Shown one piece after another: positions 17,071 through 26,692 of a stretch of DNA of 64,000 nucleotides (its first letter is position 1; each line of letters opens with the position of its first letter). Made by a program: the position numbers and the translations under genes. Under the pieces are notes generated by a model, which was not told where the DNA came from, did not search any database, and worked only from the letters and a program-made list of their open reading frames with translations. The stretch lies in NCBI RefSeq assembly GCF_022429565.1, contig NZ_CP092487.1:3180001-3244000 (forward strand), read 5' to 3'. Source of the DNA: Lutibacter sp. A64 (GTDB taxonomy: Bacteria > Bacteroidota > Bacteroidia > Flavobacteriales > Flavobacteriaceae).

Positions 17071-17649
17071 TTATTTACGAGGTCTTTTTTTACGATGTTT
17101 TTTTAGTTTTTTTGGTCCATACCACAACCAAAATCCAGTTATTGTAAATAATAATAAAGCCAAGCCCATTATTGTGGTGTAAATTACTCTAAAAATTTTT
17201 GAAGAAGTGTTAAGCCAGTTGTCTAAAACAGTTCCGTCATGTAAATTTTCAATAAAATCGGAATGTCTTTTGCCAATATTTAAAACAGTGCCAGTTGCAC
17301 CATCTAATTGAATTTCCCAAGTATGATTTTCAAAAATAAATTTAACCATTCCTTTATTTTTTCGAATATCAATTCTGTCGAGTTCTGAAGATAAATCTGT
17401 AGCAATGGAATCTTTTAAAACAACTATAGCTTTTTTATGTAAACTATCAATTGGTAACCATTCACGTAAATCGTTTGAAGTACCTTGGTGAGATTGTGGT
17501 ATAATTACATTGTTGCTATGGCTTTTCCAACCTAAAAGGATTCCTGTAATTGAAATTATAAAAAAGAATATAAAGAGTAAAGCTCCAGTAGCTCTGTGTA
17601 CTTTTCTAAAATTTCTTAAAATTTTTGCTTGCGTTTGTCTAGAGTTCAA
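17071..17649 (-). CDS. PepSY-associated transmembrane protein
   Basis: The 192-residue product has an N-terminal KVHRATGALLFIFFFIISITGILLGWK segment, the typical first helix of PepSY-associated TM proteins, and a second helix near the end (IYTTIMGLALLLFTITGFWLW) before a basic tail. The periplasmic loop contains a PepSY-like fold (WEIQLDGATGTVLNIG). Relatives accompany iron uptake and ferric reductase systems. The adjacent LysE and ferredoxin-reductase genes lie on the same strand. Confidence 0.8.
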   Translation of the reverse strand: MNSRQTQAKILRNFRKVHRATGALLFIFFFIISITGILLGWKSHSNNVIIPQSHQGTSNDLREWLPIDSLHKKAIVVLKDSIATDLSSELDRIDIRKNKGMVKFIFENHTWEIQLDGATGTVLNIGKRHSDFIENLHDGTVLDNWLNTSSKIFRVIYTTIMGLALLLFTITGFWLWYGPKKLKKHRKKRPRK

Positions 17650-17675
17650 GTTTTAAAAAGTGTTATTGAGTTAAT

Positions 17676-18359
17676 TTAGGTTGTTTTATCAACTTCGTTA
17701 ATTACCTTATTAAGGTTTAATTGTTCTTCAGGGATAAAACCTTTTATGATTAAAACAATGCCGAAAATTATTAATAGAATTCCCATAGCGCGTTTTATTT
17801 TATATGTAACCGCAGGTGTTAAATATTTTTTAAGTTGTTTTGCAAGTGTTATTTTACCAATATCTGTAATTAAATAACTTAATAATATAACAGAAAAGTA
17901 ATTGAATATTTTATTAGAGTCCATTTGTAAGTTAGAGCCAACTACAACTATCATTCCTAGCCAAAAAGCTAAAACACCAATATTTATAAAGTTTAATAAA
18001 AAACCTTTTAAAAAAAGTTTTAGATAATTTGTTTTTTCAGGAAGTACTAAGGTTTCATCTTGTACAATCTGTTTTTGGCTCTTATTTAAAAAGGTAATAA
18101 TACCATAAACTACTAAAATTAAACCGCCAATATAAAAAAGTAACGGATCGTCTTTAATACTTTCTAAAAGACTTTTACTACCAAAATAAGCTATTAAGAT
18201 AAAGGCTATGTCACCCAAAATTACACCTAAGTCAAACGCAATAGCGGCACGTGCACCTTTAATAATGCTAGTTTGAATTAGCATAAAAAAGACAGGGCCA
18301 ATCATAAAGGCCAAAAAAAAGCCAATAAGCGCTGCTTCTTTAATTTCGTTGAATGTCAT
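17676..18359 (-). CDS. LysE/RhtB-type exporter
   Basis: The 227-residue protein has six predicted hydrophobic helices and the LysE family start, AALIGFFLAFMIGPVFFMLIQ, then GARAAIAFDLGVILGDIAFI. This family exports amino acids or small metabolites. It sits 26 bp upstream of the PepSY gene and 37 bp after the ferredoxin reductase gene. The substrate is unknown. Confidence 0.85.
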   Translation of the reverse strand: MTFNEIKEAALIGFFLAFMIGPVFFMLIQTSIIKGARAAIAFDLGVILGDIAFILIAYFGSKSLLESIKDDPLLFYIGGLILVVYGIITFLNKSQKQIVQDETLVLPEKTNYLKLFLKGFLLNFINIGVLAFWLGMIVVVGSNLQMDSNKIFNYFSVILLSYLITDIGKITLAKQLKKYLTPAVTYKIKRAMGILLIIFGIVLIIKGFIPEEQLNLNKVINEVDKTT

Positions 18360-18396
18360 AGTGATTGTTTAATAAAAATTCAAGATACTATAATTA

Positions 18397-19452
18397 TTAA
18401 ACATCATCATAATCTACAGTAATTTTTTGTGAAGTTGGATGTGCTTGACAGGTTAAAATTAAGCCTTCTTCAATTTCACTATCCGATAAAATAGCATTTT
18501 TAGTCATTTTTGCGCTTCCTTCTGTTACTTTTCCTAAACAACTACTGCAAATTCCACCTTGACAAGAATACGGAGCGTCTAATCCTTCTTCTAACGCTGC
18601 ATTTAAAATGGTGGTTTTAGCATCCATTTTAAAAGTAGTTTCTTCATCATCAACAATTATTGTAATTTCTGAAGTTCCTTCAAAATTTTCAGAAGTTTCT
18701 TTTTCGGAAGTTACAGGTGTTGAAAATAATTCGAAATGAATATTATTTTTATCAATATTATTTTCAATTAGTGTATCAGTAGCTACTTGAATCATGGCTT
18801 CTGGTCCGCATAAAAAAGCATTGTTAAATGTTGTGTTTTTTAATTTATTTTTAACAATATAATTAATGTTTCCTTTGTCAATTCTACCAAATAAAGAATT
18901 TTCTTGTTCTTCTTGGCTGTACACATATTGTAAATTTAACCGATCTGGAAAACTGTTATGTAAGTTGTCAATTTCAGTTTTAAAAATAGTTTCAGTAACT
19001 GTTTTGTTTCCGTAAATAAGTGTAAAAGTACTATTAGGTTCTTCAGTTAATACTGCTTTTAACATTGCCATAATTGGAGTAATTCCGCTTCCTGCAGCAA
19101 TAGCTAAATAATTTTTAGTGTTACTTTTACTAGTTTTTAAAATAAACTTGCCTTCTGGTTTTTGAACATCTAAGGTGTCGCCTTCTTTTAAAATGGTATT
19201 GGAAAAAACAGAAAATGTACCATTGTCAACGGCTTTTACAGCAACTCTTAATTCGTTACTATTTGGTGCGGAACAGATAGAATATGCACGGCGTAATTCT
19301 ACGCCAGCCAATTCTTTTTTAATATTAATATACTGTCCAGCAGTAAAGGTAAATTCGTTTTTTAATTCGGTTGGAATATCAAATACAATAGAAACCGTAT
19401 TTTTGGTTTCTTTTTTTATTTCTTTTATAGTAAGTGTGTGAAATTTCGACAT
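18397..19452 (-). CDS. FNR-type NAD(P)H reductase with C-terminal 2Fe-2S ferredoxin domain
   Basis: Start at 19452 (MSKFHTLTIKEI, 351 residues) is preferred; 19458 adds two residues. Domains in order: FAD-binding barrel (RRAYSICSAPN near 55), NAD-binding fold (AIAAGSGITPIMAMLK), and a plant-type ferredoxin domain with YSCQGGICSSC and a final Cys in LTCQAHP. The layout matches PaaK/HmpX-like electron-transfer reductases that feed oxygenases. No oxygenase lies next to it here. Confidence 0.85.
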   Translation of the reverse strand: MSKFHTLTIKEIKKETKNTVSIVFDIPTELKNEFTFTAGQYINIKKELAGVELRRAYSICSAPNSNELRVAVKAVDNGTFSVFSNTILKEGDTLDVQKPEGKFILKTSKSNTKNYLAIAAGSGITPIMAMLKAVLTEEPNSTFTLIYGNKTVTETIFKTEIDNLHNSFPDRLNLQYVYSQEEQENSLFGRIDKGNINYIVKNKLKNTTFNNAFLCGPEAMIQVATDTLIENNIDKNNIHFELFSTPVTSEKETSENFEGTSEITIIVDDEETTFKMDAKTTILNAALEEGLDAPYSCQGGICSSCLGKVTEGSAKMTKNAILSDSEIEEGLILTCQAHPTSQKITVDYDDV

Positions 19453-19458
19453 AATCAT

Positions 19459-19761
19459 TTTTATAAGTTTACAAAAGTAACCAAACTAAAATTAAATTTC
19501 TTGTTAAAATTAATACATAAGAAAGTTATACATAAGAAAATTATGCATATATTTGTGGCGAATCGCAACAGATAAATTTTATTGGTGGATGTTTTTTTAA
19601 GTGTTAGAGTGAATTAAAATGAGCTAAATGCGAAATTTAAAATTGTATAGAGCTTAAATAAAACCTTTATTCAGATTCATTATCAGGATACGTAGTGCTG
19701 ATAATTTAAAAAACAACTACCTATTACATAAATAAACGATTAAACCTTTAAACCAACATAA
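19459..19761. other. Divergent intergenic region between reductase and PadR operon
   Basis: About 300 bp with no gene. It holds two copies of ATACATAAGAAA (19513-19524 and 19528-19539, 15-bp period), an exact -7 element TATATTTGT (19548-19556) pointing right, and an 8-bp hairpin ATTATCAG/CTGATAAT (19679-19686 with 19698-19705). If the -7 element is used, the PadR operon has an mRNA leader of about 200 nt. Confidence 0.55.
19513..19556 (+). promoter_or_regulatory. Direct-repeat operator candidate and promoter of the PadR operon
   Basis: Two identical 12-bp repeats lie one and a half helical turns apart, in the -20 to -45 zone of the -7 element TATATTTGT. The position suits a regulator that competes with or helps RNA polymerase. 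PadR itself is the obvious candidate. Confidence 0.45.
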
Positions 19762-20100
19762 ATGGCAAATCAAAAATTATACAAGGGCTCTTTACAAACC
19801 ATTATTTTAAAATTATTGGAAGAAAAAGGCAAAATGTATGGTTACGAAATTACGCAAAAAGTAAAGGAATTAACCAAAGGGGAGCTTTCAATTACTGAGG
19901 GAGCCTTATATCCTGCGCTTCATAAATTAGAAGCTGAAGGTTTGTTAGATGTTGAAGTTGCAAAAGTTGACAATCGCTTACGAAAATATTATAAGTTAAC
20001 TGAAAACGGTACTAAAGAAACCGTAAGTAGGTTGGCCGAAATGGAAGATTTTTTACGAACCATGCAAACTATTGTAAATCCTAAATTTAGTTTAGAATAA
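19762..20100 (+). CDS. PadR family transcriptional regulator
   Basis: The 112-residue product is a short PadR-type winged helix: GSLQTIILKLLEEKGKMYGYEITQKV, ITEGALYPALHKLEAEGLL, then RLRKYYKLTENG. It leads an operon of two membrane proteins, an ABC permease and an ATPase. PadR regulators commonly control such exporters in response to a toxic ligand; the ligand is unknown. Confidence 0.9.
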   Translation: MANQKLYKGSLQTIILKLLEEKGKMYGYEITQKVKELTKGELSITEGALYPALHKLEAEGLLDVEVAKVDNRLRKYYKLTENGTKETVSRLAEMEDFLRTMQTIVNPKFSLE

Positions 20101-20111
20101 GATTGCTTTTT

Positions 20112-20792
20112 ATGAAAAAAGATGTGAAACTTACCCGAGAACAACTTCAAAAAATTGAAGCTTACCTAAACAACAACGATATTAAATATATTGATTTACA
20201 TTTAGAAGTGTTGGATCATATTTCTACGGATATCGAAAGTGAAATGACTGAAAATAATACTTCTTTTGAAAATGCTTTTGATGAAGTTAAACTGAAATGG
20301 CGTAAAACATTCAGTTATAAATGGACTTTTTGGTTGGGAATTTCAAATGGTGGTTCAAAATTATTTATTGACCATTGTTTAAAAATTTATAAACCTTTAT
20401 GGTTTAAATGTATTCTTGGAATTGTTGCTTTTATTGCTGTTTTTTATGGAGCTGTTACAATATTTAATATAGATTTAGATGCAAATTACCTGCTATTTAA
20501 AATCACTTTCCTTTTAATAGCTTTGTTTTTTCCTGTTCTTTTAATCTATTGGAAATATCAGTTAAAAAAAATAAAATTAGCTTCTACATATAGCTATTTA
20601 TATAATAAACAGGTTTTTCCAAATATTTTTATTGTGATTTTGTTTGTAATACAAATTATTGATAATGAAAAGTTTAGTGATTTTACTTTTGTTTATTTGG
20701 TTACATTATTTTCATTAATAATTATGGGATATAGTTTCTATAAAAACCACTTAAAAGTAGTTTCAAACTATAAAAAATATCAATTACAATGA
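20112..20792 (+). CDS. Membrane protein with N-terminal HAAS-like helical domain (first of a tandem pair)
   Basis: Start ATG at 20112 (226 residues); the frame opens earlier at a TTG. The N-terminal domain (LTREQLQKIEAYL, VLDHISTDIESEM) resembles the helical domain found with PadR-controlled membrane proteins. Several hydrophobic helices follow (GIVAFIAVFYGAVTIF and others). Its stop overlaps the next start by four bases (ATGA). The function is unknown; a role as sensor or partner of the exporter is inferred from the operon. Confidence 0.75.
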   Translation: MKKDVKLTREQLQKIEAYLNNNDIKYIDLHLEVLDHISTDIESEMTENNTSFENAFDEVKLKWRKTFSYKWTFWLGISNGGSKLFIDHCLKIYKPLWFKCILGIVAFIAVFYGAVTIFNIDLDANYLLFKITFLLIALFFPVLLIYWKYQLKKIKLASTYSYLYNKQVFPNIFIVILFVIQIIDNEKFSDFTFVYLVTLFSLIIMGYSFYKNHLKVVSNYKKYQLQ

Positions 20793-21478
20793 AACTAACC
20801 TCAGAACAAATACAAGAACTCTACAAATTTACACGTCAACATTACGTAGAACATTACGATATGCAAACCGAGTTAGTTGACCATTTAGCAAACGATATTG
20901 AACAAATTTGGCAAGAAAAACCAAGTCTTTCTTTTGAAGAAGCTAGAACTATTTCATTCAAAAAATTTGGTGTTTTTGGTTTTATGGATGTCTATGGAGC
21001 AAGGCAAGGAGCATTGAGTAAAAAGTACATGAAAATATTATGGCTCCATGCTAAAGAGTGGTTTAGATTGCCAAAAATTATAGCAATTATTACCTTTTTT
21101 TATTTTTTCTACAGAGGTTTAATTCAATATGGAGATACATTTGCGCTTTCGGTTTTGGGTGTTGTAATTTCATTTGGTTTAATAAAGCATATTATTTTAT
21201 TAAGAAAAGTAAAAAAAAGACAAAAATTAAGTGGTAAAAAATGGTTGTTAGAAGATATTATTTTTAGAGGCTTATTTTTAGGCGGCGGAATGTTAGGTGT
21301 AAATCTGTTTAATATTATTAATATAGCAAGTCCAGATGTTTATAATGTATATTGGGCAATTTTTTATGCTGCTATTTTTACAATAATGGTTGTTTACGTG
21401 TATATTAGTGTTGTTGTTTTACCAAAAAAAGCAGAAGAATTATTAATAGAAACGTATCCAGAATATAAAATCGTGTAA
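20789..21478 (+). CDS. Membrane protein with N-terminal HAAS-like helical domain (second of the pair)
   Basis: The 229-residue protein has the same plan as the previous one: LTSEQIQELYKFT and LVDHLANDIEQIW near the start, then about four membrane helices. The two look like tandem paralogues that have diverged strongly. It overlaps the upstream gene by ATGA and lies 65 bp before the permease gene. Confidence 0.75.
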   Translation: MKLTSEQIQELYKFTRQHYVEHYDMQTELVDHLANDIEQIWQEKPSLSFEEARTISFKKFGVFGFMDVYGARQGALSKKYMKILWLHAKEWFRLPKIIAIITFFYFFYRGLIQYGDTFALSVLGVVISFGLIKHIILLRKVKKRQKLSGKKWLLEDIIFRGLFLGGGMLGVNLFNIINIASPDVYNVYWAIFYAAIFTIMVVYVYISVVVLPKKAEELLIETYPEYKIV

Positions 21479-21543
21479 ATTTACCTGTAACAAATTGTAT
21501 AAAAAATATACTTATTAACCATAAAGTCACAAAAACTACCCAA

Positions 21544-23013
21544 ATGATTAAACAATTTTTAAATTTTGAATGGAAACAATTTTCCCGTTCATCATACTTC
21601 AAAAAAGGTATTGGAATAAAAATTTTACTTGCCTTGGCTGTAATTTATTTTGGAGGAGCTGCCTTACTTTTAGGGGTTGGGCTCTTTTTTATTTTAGAGA
21701 AAACAATGCCAGAAATAGATCCAATTATTACGGTAAATAACTTTTTAATTTATTGGTTTATTTTTGATTTGGCACTTCGGTTTTTTATGCAGCAATTACC
21801 AGTTATGAATGTAAAACCATTAATGATTATTCCTGTAAAACGAGATGCCGTTATAAATTATTTGTTGAGGAAGACAGCAATTTCATTTTTTAACTTTATA
21901 CCGCTCTTTATTTTTATTCCTTTTAGTATTGTATTATTAGTAAAAGGTTATCCGGTTTTAAATGTATTATGTTGGTTTTTTGCAGTGGTGTGTTTAGTGT
22001 TTTCAAATAATTTTATAAACTTTTTAATTAATAAAAGCAATACGGTTTTTTATGTGTTGCTTACAGTTTTTGCTGCTTTAATTAGTTTGGAGTTTTTTAA
22101 TATTTTTAAAGTTTCAGAGCCAATAGGTGTAGCTTTTAATGCATTGTATAACAATCCTGTGTTGGCTATTATACCACTTGTTTTAGTATTTGTGCTGTAC
22201 CGCATTAATTTTAATTTTATACGAAAAGGATTTTATTTAGATGATGCTGTTACAAAAAAAATAGAAGAAGCAAGTGAAGTAGATTTATCGTGGATGGATC
22301 GTTTTGGAAGTGTTGCAATTTTTTTAAAAAATGATGTGAAGCTTATTTGGAGAAATGCACGTCCAAAACAAGTATTAATGATGTCTTTTTTGTTCTTATT
22401 TTATGGATTAATTTTTTACACAAATAAAATGTATAGCGATTCTCCAGCTTGGATAGCATTTGCATCTATATTTGTAACAGGTGGTTTTTTATTAACATTC
22501 GGACAGCTAGTACCGTCTTGGGATAGCGAATATTATAAAATGCTAATGAGTCAAAATATTCCGTATAAAAAATATTTAGAATCTAAATGGTATTTAATGA
22601 TAGTTGGTGTTGCAATTTCGTTTGTATTAAGTACACCTTATATATATTTTGGTTGGAAAATTTATGCTATGATTGCCGCTGCAACATTATTTAATATTGG
22701 ACTTAATTCGTTTATAACCTTATTTGGAGGCGCATTAAATAGAGTTCCTGTAGAATTAAATGTAAAAGCAAAAGCCTTTGGAAACACAAACGGATTTAAT
22801 CCAACACAAATGTTAATTGCATTACCAAAAATGCTGTTACCAATGTTGTTATTTTACATACCTTATAAGTTAGTGAATTACGAAACCGGAATTATAGTGC
22901 TTGGTTTAAGTGGTGTTTTAGGAATTGTTTTTAAAAACTTTTTCTTAACTAAAATTGAAAACATTTACCAAACAGGAAAATACAAAACAGTTGCTGCCTT
23001 TAGCGAAAAATAA
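21544..23013 (+). CDS. DUF5687 family ABC transporter permease-like protein
   Basis: The 489-residue polytopic protein matches DUF5687, a Bacteroidota family of ABC-2-like permeases: NFEWKQFSRSSYFKKGIGIK at the N-terminus and many hydrophobic helices. It is followed 18 bp later by the ATPase, so the pair probably forms one exporter. Confidence 0.8.
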   Translation: MIKQFLNFEWKQFSRSSYFKKGIGIKILLALAVIYFGGAALLLGVGLFFILEKTMPEIDPIITVNNFLIYWFIFDLALRFFMQQLPVMNVKPLMIIPVKRDAVINYLLRKTAISFFNFIPLFIFIPFSIVLLVKGYPVLNVLCWFFAVVCLVFSNNFINFLINKSNTVFYVLLTVFAALISLEFFNIFKVSEPIGVAFNALYNNPVLAIIPLVLVFVLYRINFNFIRKGFYLDDAVTKKIEEASEVDLSWMDRFGSVAIFLKNDVKLIWRNARPKQVLMMSFLFLFYGLIFYTNKMYSDSPAWIAFASIFVTGGFLLTFGQLVPSWDSEYYKMLMSQNIPYKKYLESKWYLMIVGVAISFVLSTPYIYFGWKIYAMIAAATLFNIGLNSFITLFGGALNRVPVELNVKAKAFGNTNGFNPTQMLIALPKMLLPMLLFYIPYKLVNYETGIIVLGLSGVLGIVFKNFFLTKIENIYQTGKYKTVAAFSEK

Positions 23014-23031
23014 AATTTAAGAAGATTTAAA

Positions 23032-23727
23032 ATGATTATAACAAGCGAACTTTCAAAAAAATACGGAGAAAATACGGTTTTAACTATAGATGCTTTAGAA
23101 ATTCCAAAAGGGCAATCTTTTGGTTTGGTAGGTAATAATGGGGCAGGTAAAACCACTTATTTTAATTTATTGCTAGATTTAATAAAACCAACAACAGGTC
23201 ATATAAAAAATAATCAAATTCAAGTAAATGTAAGTGAAGATTGGAAACCTTTTACAGCAGCTTTTATAGATGAAAGTTTTTTAATAGGTTATTTAACACC
23301 TGAAGAATACTTCTATTTTATAGGAGAGTTAAGAGGTTTAAACAAAGCTGATATCGATACTTTTTTAAGTCAATTTGAAGAAATTTTTAATGGAGAAATT
23401 TTAGGAGGGAAAAAATATTTAAGAGATTTATCGAAAGGAAATCAAAAAAAGGTTGGAATTATAGCTGCTCTAATTGGAAGTCCAGAAGTTGTTATTTTAG
23501 ATGAACCTTTTGCAAATTTAGATCCAACAACACAAATTAGACTTAAAAAATTATTAAAAGATTTAACCGTAAACAGCAATGCAACGGTATTGATTTCTAG
23601 TCACGATTTAGGGCACGTTACCGAAGTTTGTGAACGTATAGTTGTATTAGACAAAGGAGTTGTTGTAAAAGATATTAAAACTTCAGAAGAAACTTTAAAA
23701 GAGTTAGAGTCTTATTTTTCGGTGTAA
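23032..23727 (+). CDS. ABC transporter ATP-binding protein
   Basis: The 231-residue ATPase has Walker A GNNGAGKTT (about 34-42), signature LSKGNQKKVGI, Walker B VVILDEPFANLDP and the switch His in SSHDLGHV. It is the last gene of the PadR operon and pairs with the DUF5687 permease. Export of a lipid, peptide or drug is plausible but not shown. Confidence 0.9.
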   Translation: MIITSELSKKYGENTVLTIDALEIPKGQSFGLVGNNGAGKTTYFNLLLDLIKPTTGHIKNNQIQVNVSEDWKPFTAAFIDESFLIGYLTPEEYFYFIGELRGLNKADIDTFLSQFEEIFNGEILGGKKYLRDLSKGNQKKVGIIAALIGSPEVVILDEPFANLDPTTQIRLKKLLKDLTVNSNATVLISSHDLGHVTEVCERIVVLDKGVVVKDIKTSEETLKELESYFSV

Positions 23728-23819
23728 TCAAATTAAATTCATTGTTTTTTGTATTTTTACAATCCTATTACAATAATAAACAAGGTATTTAGTTAAAGGA
23801 AACGTAAAACAGAACTCTT

Positions 23820-26069
23820 TTGAATAACATTAATAAAATATTTATTAGCATAATTTTAGTGCTTATTGTTGTTGGTTGCTCAACCAAAAAAGATGCATTT
23901 TTAAATAGAAATTTTCATGCTGTTAACACCAAGTACAACATTCTTTTTAATGGGCACGAAGCACTTAGAGCTGGTTTAGAACAGTTAAATGCTAATTACG
24001 AAGATAATTTTTGGGAACGTTTACCTGTTGAACCACTAGAGGTAGATGAATTGGTGGTTCCTGGCGTTACACCTGAAGAAGTTGCTCCAAAAGAATTTGA
24101 AAGAGCTGAAGAAAAAGCTGTAAAAGCCATTCAAAAACACTCAATGCTTATTGCGCGTCAAGAAAGAAATAAACAAATAGACGATGCATATTTATTATTA
24201 GGAAAAGCTAGGTATTACTCTAAAAGGTTTGTACCAGCTTTAGAAGCTTTTAACTACGTAATAAGTAATTACCCAAGAGCAAACCTAATTAACGAAACAA
24301 AAATTTGGCATGCAAAAACACTAGTCCGTTTAAGAAACGAAGAGCAAGCTATTGATAATTTAAAAGAGTTATTAGAAGATCCAACAATAAAACAGAAGAT
24401 TTTTGAAGATGCGCATACAGCTTTAGCAATGGCTTATATGAGTATAGATAGTTTAGACCTTGCTTTGTATCACTTAAATAAAGGCGTTTTAATTACCAAT
24501 AAAAATATTGTGATAGCAAAGGCAATGATTACTCAAAAGAAAACAAATGTAATTAAGCCACAATTATCTACTAAAAACGCCGAGCAAACAGCACGAAATT
24601 TATATATAATAGGACAAATGTATAAAGAGAAGGGGCAAATAGATTCTTCTAATATTGCATTTACAAATATTATTAAATTTAACCGAGCGCCTAGAAAGTA
24701 CCAAGCAAGAGCGCAGATAGAAAAAGCGAAGAATTTTGTTACAAAAAAAGATGCTGCAGCTGCAATTGAAGCACTTCAAAAAATGACAAAAAACAGTTAT
24801 AATAAACCTTATTTAGATGAAATTTATTATCAATTAGGTGTTATTGAAAATGCTAATAATTCTGAAGAAGCTATTACATATTTTAAAAAATCTATAGAGG
24901 AAAGTGCACAACCAAATCTTCAAAAAGAATTGTCTTATGAAGCTGCCGGTAATTATTATTTCGATAAAGCTGAATTTGCTGTTGCAGGTGCTTATTACGA
25001 TACCATTTTAGGAATTACAGCTTCAGAAGATTCTAAAAGAATTAGAAGTTTAGCTAGAAAACGCACCAATTTAAATGATGTTATTTTATATGAAAATATA
25101 GCAAAAACTAACGACAGTATTTTAAATCTTGCAGCAATGAGTTTAGATGAGCAAACTGCATATTTTAATTCATATATAGAAAGTTTAAAAGCTGAAGATG
25201 AAAAAAATCAGAAAGTAATTACTAGTGGAAGTGGCTTTTTTAAAGGCTTAGGTTTAAGTAAAAATGATAAAAGTACAGGGAAATGGTATTTTTATAATAC
25301 ACAAACACTTGGTTTTGGAGAGCAAGAGTTTAAACGTATTTGGGGAAATCGTCCGTTAGAAGAAAATTGGAGGTTGAGTGATAAAACACAGTTGAATTTT
25401 CAAGAAAATGATGCAGTTGATATAGAAGGTATTGCTGAAATTGATGTTACTAAAATGTACGATCTTAATTATTACTTAGAGCGTATTCCTTCAGAAAAAT
25501 CTGAAATTGATAGTTTAAAACAGAAAAGAAACAATGCGTATTACAAATTAGGAGTAATTTATAAAGAGCAATTTAACGAATATGATTTGGCAATTGATAG
25601 GCTAGAGAGTTTACTGTTGTTTGAGCCAAATGAGAAAATTGAAGTTCCGGCAAAATACCATTTGTATAAAATGTATGATTCTCAAAACAATTACAAAGCA
25701 ACATATTTAAAACAAGATATTGTAAGTAATTACCCAGAATCGTTGTATGCTAAAAACATTTTAAATCCAAATTCTGCGCTTATACAAGAAGACGGAAGTT
25801 CGGCAGAAAGTGAATATGCATCAGTTTTTTACGATTATAAAGACAATAAGTTCGATCTAGTTCTAGAAAAAACAGCTTTGGCAATATCAAAATACGAAGG
25901 TCATGCCATTGTTTCTAAATTTGAATTGTTAAAAGCATATACAATAGGTAAAAAAGAAGGCATAAAGGCTTTTGAAAATGCTTTAAATTTTGTGGCAACA
26001 AATTATCCAAATACCGAAGAAGGAAAAAAAGCATTAGAAGTAGTTGAAGCTATAAAATCAAGAATTTAA
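23820..26069 (+). CDS. sprE: Gliding motility / type IX secretion lipoprotein SprE (PorW)
   Basis: The 749-residue protein starts at a TTG (23820); no ATG lies near the signal peptide. Lipobox Cys is residue 20 (LVLIVVGCSTKKD). The N-terminus, FLNRNFHAVNTKYNILFNGHEAL, and the TPR-rich body (AYLLLGKARYYSKRFVPALEAF and others) match SprE/PorW, an outer-membrane lipoprotein of the type IX secretion machinery needed for gliding. The bactofilin and ATP synthase genes downstream are an order I know from other flavobacteria. Confidence 0.85.
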   Translation: MNNINKIFISIILVLIVVGCSTKKDAFLNRNFHAVNTKYNILFNGHEALRAGLEQLNANYEDNFWERLPVEPLEVDELVVPGVTPEEVAPKEFERAEEKAVKAIQKHSMLIARQERNKQIDDAYLLLGKARYYSKRFVPALEAFNYVISNYPRANLINETKIWHAKTLVRLRNEEQAIDNLKELLEDPTIKQKIFEDAHTALAMAYMSIDSLDLALYHLNKGVLITNKNIVIAKAMITQKKTNVIKPQLSTKNAEQTARNLYIIGQMYKEKGQIDSSNIAFTNIIKFNRAPRKYQARAQIEKAKNFVTKKDAAAAIEALQKMTKNSYNKPYLDEIYYQLGVIENANNSEEAITYFKKSIEESAQPNLQKELSYEAAGNYYFDKAEFAVAGAYYDTILGITASEDSKRIRSLARKRTNLNDVILYENIAKTNDSILNLAAMSLDEQTAYFNSYIESLKAEDEKNQKVITSGSGFFKGLGLSKNDKSTGKWYFYNTQTLGFGEQEFKRIWGNRPLEENWRLSDKTQLNFQENDAVDIEGIAEIDVTKMYDLNYYLERIPSEKSEIDSLKQKRNNAYYKLGVIYKEQFNEYDLAIDRLESLLLFEPNEKIEVPAKYHLYKMYDSQNNYKATYLKQDIVSNYPESLYAKNILNPNSALIQEDGSSAESEYASVFYDYKDNKFDLVLEKTALAISKYEGHAIVSKFELLKAYTIGKKEGIKAFENALNFVATNYPNTEEGKKALEVVEAIKSRI

Positions 26070-26094
26070 TCATCCCTTAATAAATTTATAAATC

Positions 26095-26493
26095 ATGTTT
26101 TCAGAAAAAAAAGAAAAGCAATCAGGAGTTTCAGAACGGAACATAATTGGAAAAAATACATCCATAGTTGGAGATGTAATATCTGAAGGAGATTTTAGAA
26201 TTGATGGAAGTATTGAAGGAACTATAAAAACAAATGGTAGAGTTATAATTGGAAGTTCTGGAACTGTTAAAGGAAAAGTAGAATGTAGCAATGCAGATAT
26301 TGAAGGTGTATTTTCTGGAGAGTTGTTAGTTCATAGTATTTTATCTTTAAAAACAACTGCTAAAATTTCTGGCGATGTAATTATTAGTAAGTTATCTGTA
26401 GAGCCAGGTGCCGAGTTTAATGCAACTTGCGCAATGAAAGGTACTGTTAAGGAATTAAAAAATGGACAATCCAAAAAAGAAAAGACAGCTTAA
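26095..26493 (+). CDS. Bactofilin (polymer-forming cytoskeletal protein)
   Basis: The 132-residue protein has the bactofilin beta-helix: NIIGKNTSIVGDVISEGDFRIDGSIEG and later GEVL-like turns (FSGELLVHSILSLKTTAKISGDV). Bactofilins assemble into nucleotide-free filaments at the membrane. The gene lies 25 bp after sprE, and its 3' end overlaps the AtpZ gene by 32 bp, linking it to the ATP synthase genes. Confidence 0.9.
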   Translation: MFSEKKEKQSGVSERNIIGKNTSIVGDVISEGDFRIDGSIEGTIKTNGRVIIGSSGTVKGKVECSNADIEGVFSGELLVHSILSLKTTAKISGDVIISKLSVEPGAEFNATCAMKGTVKELKNGQSKKEKTA

Positions 26494-26692
26494 TAAATAC
26501 TTACAACTAACTGGTGTAGCCATGCAAATGGGTGTTACCATATATTTGGGTGTTTATTTTGGAAAGTGGTTAGATGCTTATTTTCAAACAACTAATAAAA
26601 TCTATACAATAATACTAACTCTATTTGCTCTATTTGCCTCAATTTGGAGTGTTTTAGCACAGTTAAAAAATATAAATGATAAATACGATTAA
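26462..26692 (+). CDS. AtpZ/AtpI family small membrane protein
   Basis: The 76-residue protein has two hydrophobic helices (LTGVAMQMGVTIYLGVYFGKWLD and IYTIILTLFALFASIWSVLAQL), the AtpZ/AtpI pattern. Members help c-ring assembly or Mg/Ca transport beside F0F1. It overlaps both neighbours (32 bp with bactofilin, 17 bp with the next gene), indicating translational coupling. Confidence 0.85.
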   Translation: MDNPKKKRQLNKYLQLTGVAMQMGVTIYLGVYFGKWLDAYFQTTNKIYTIILTLFALFASIWSVLAQLKNINDKYD

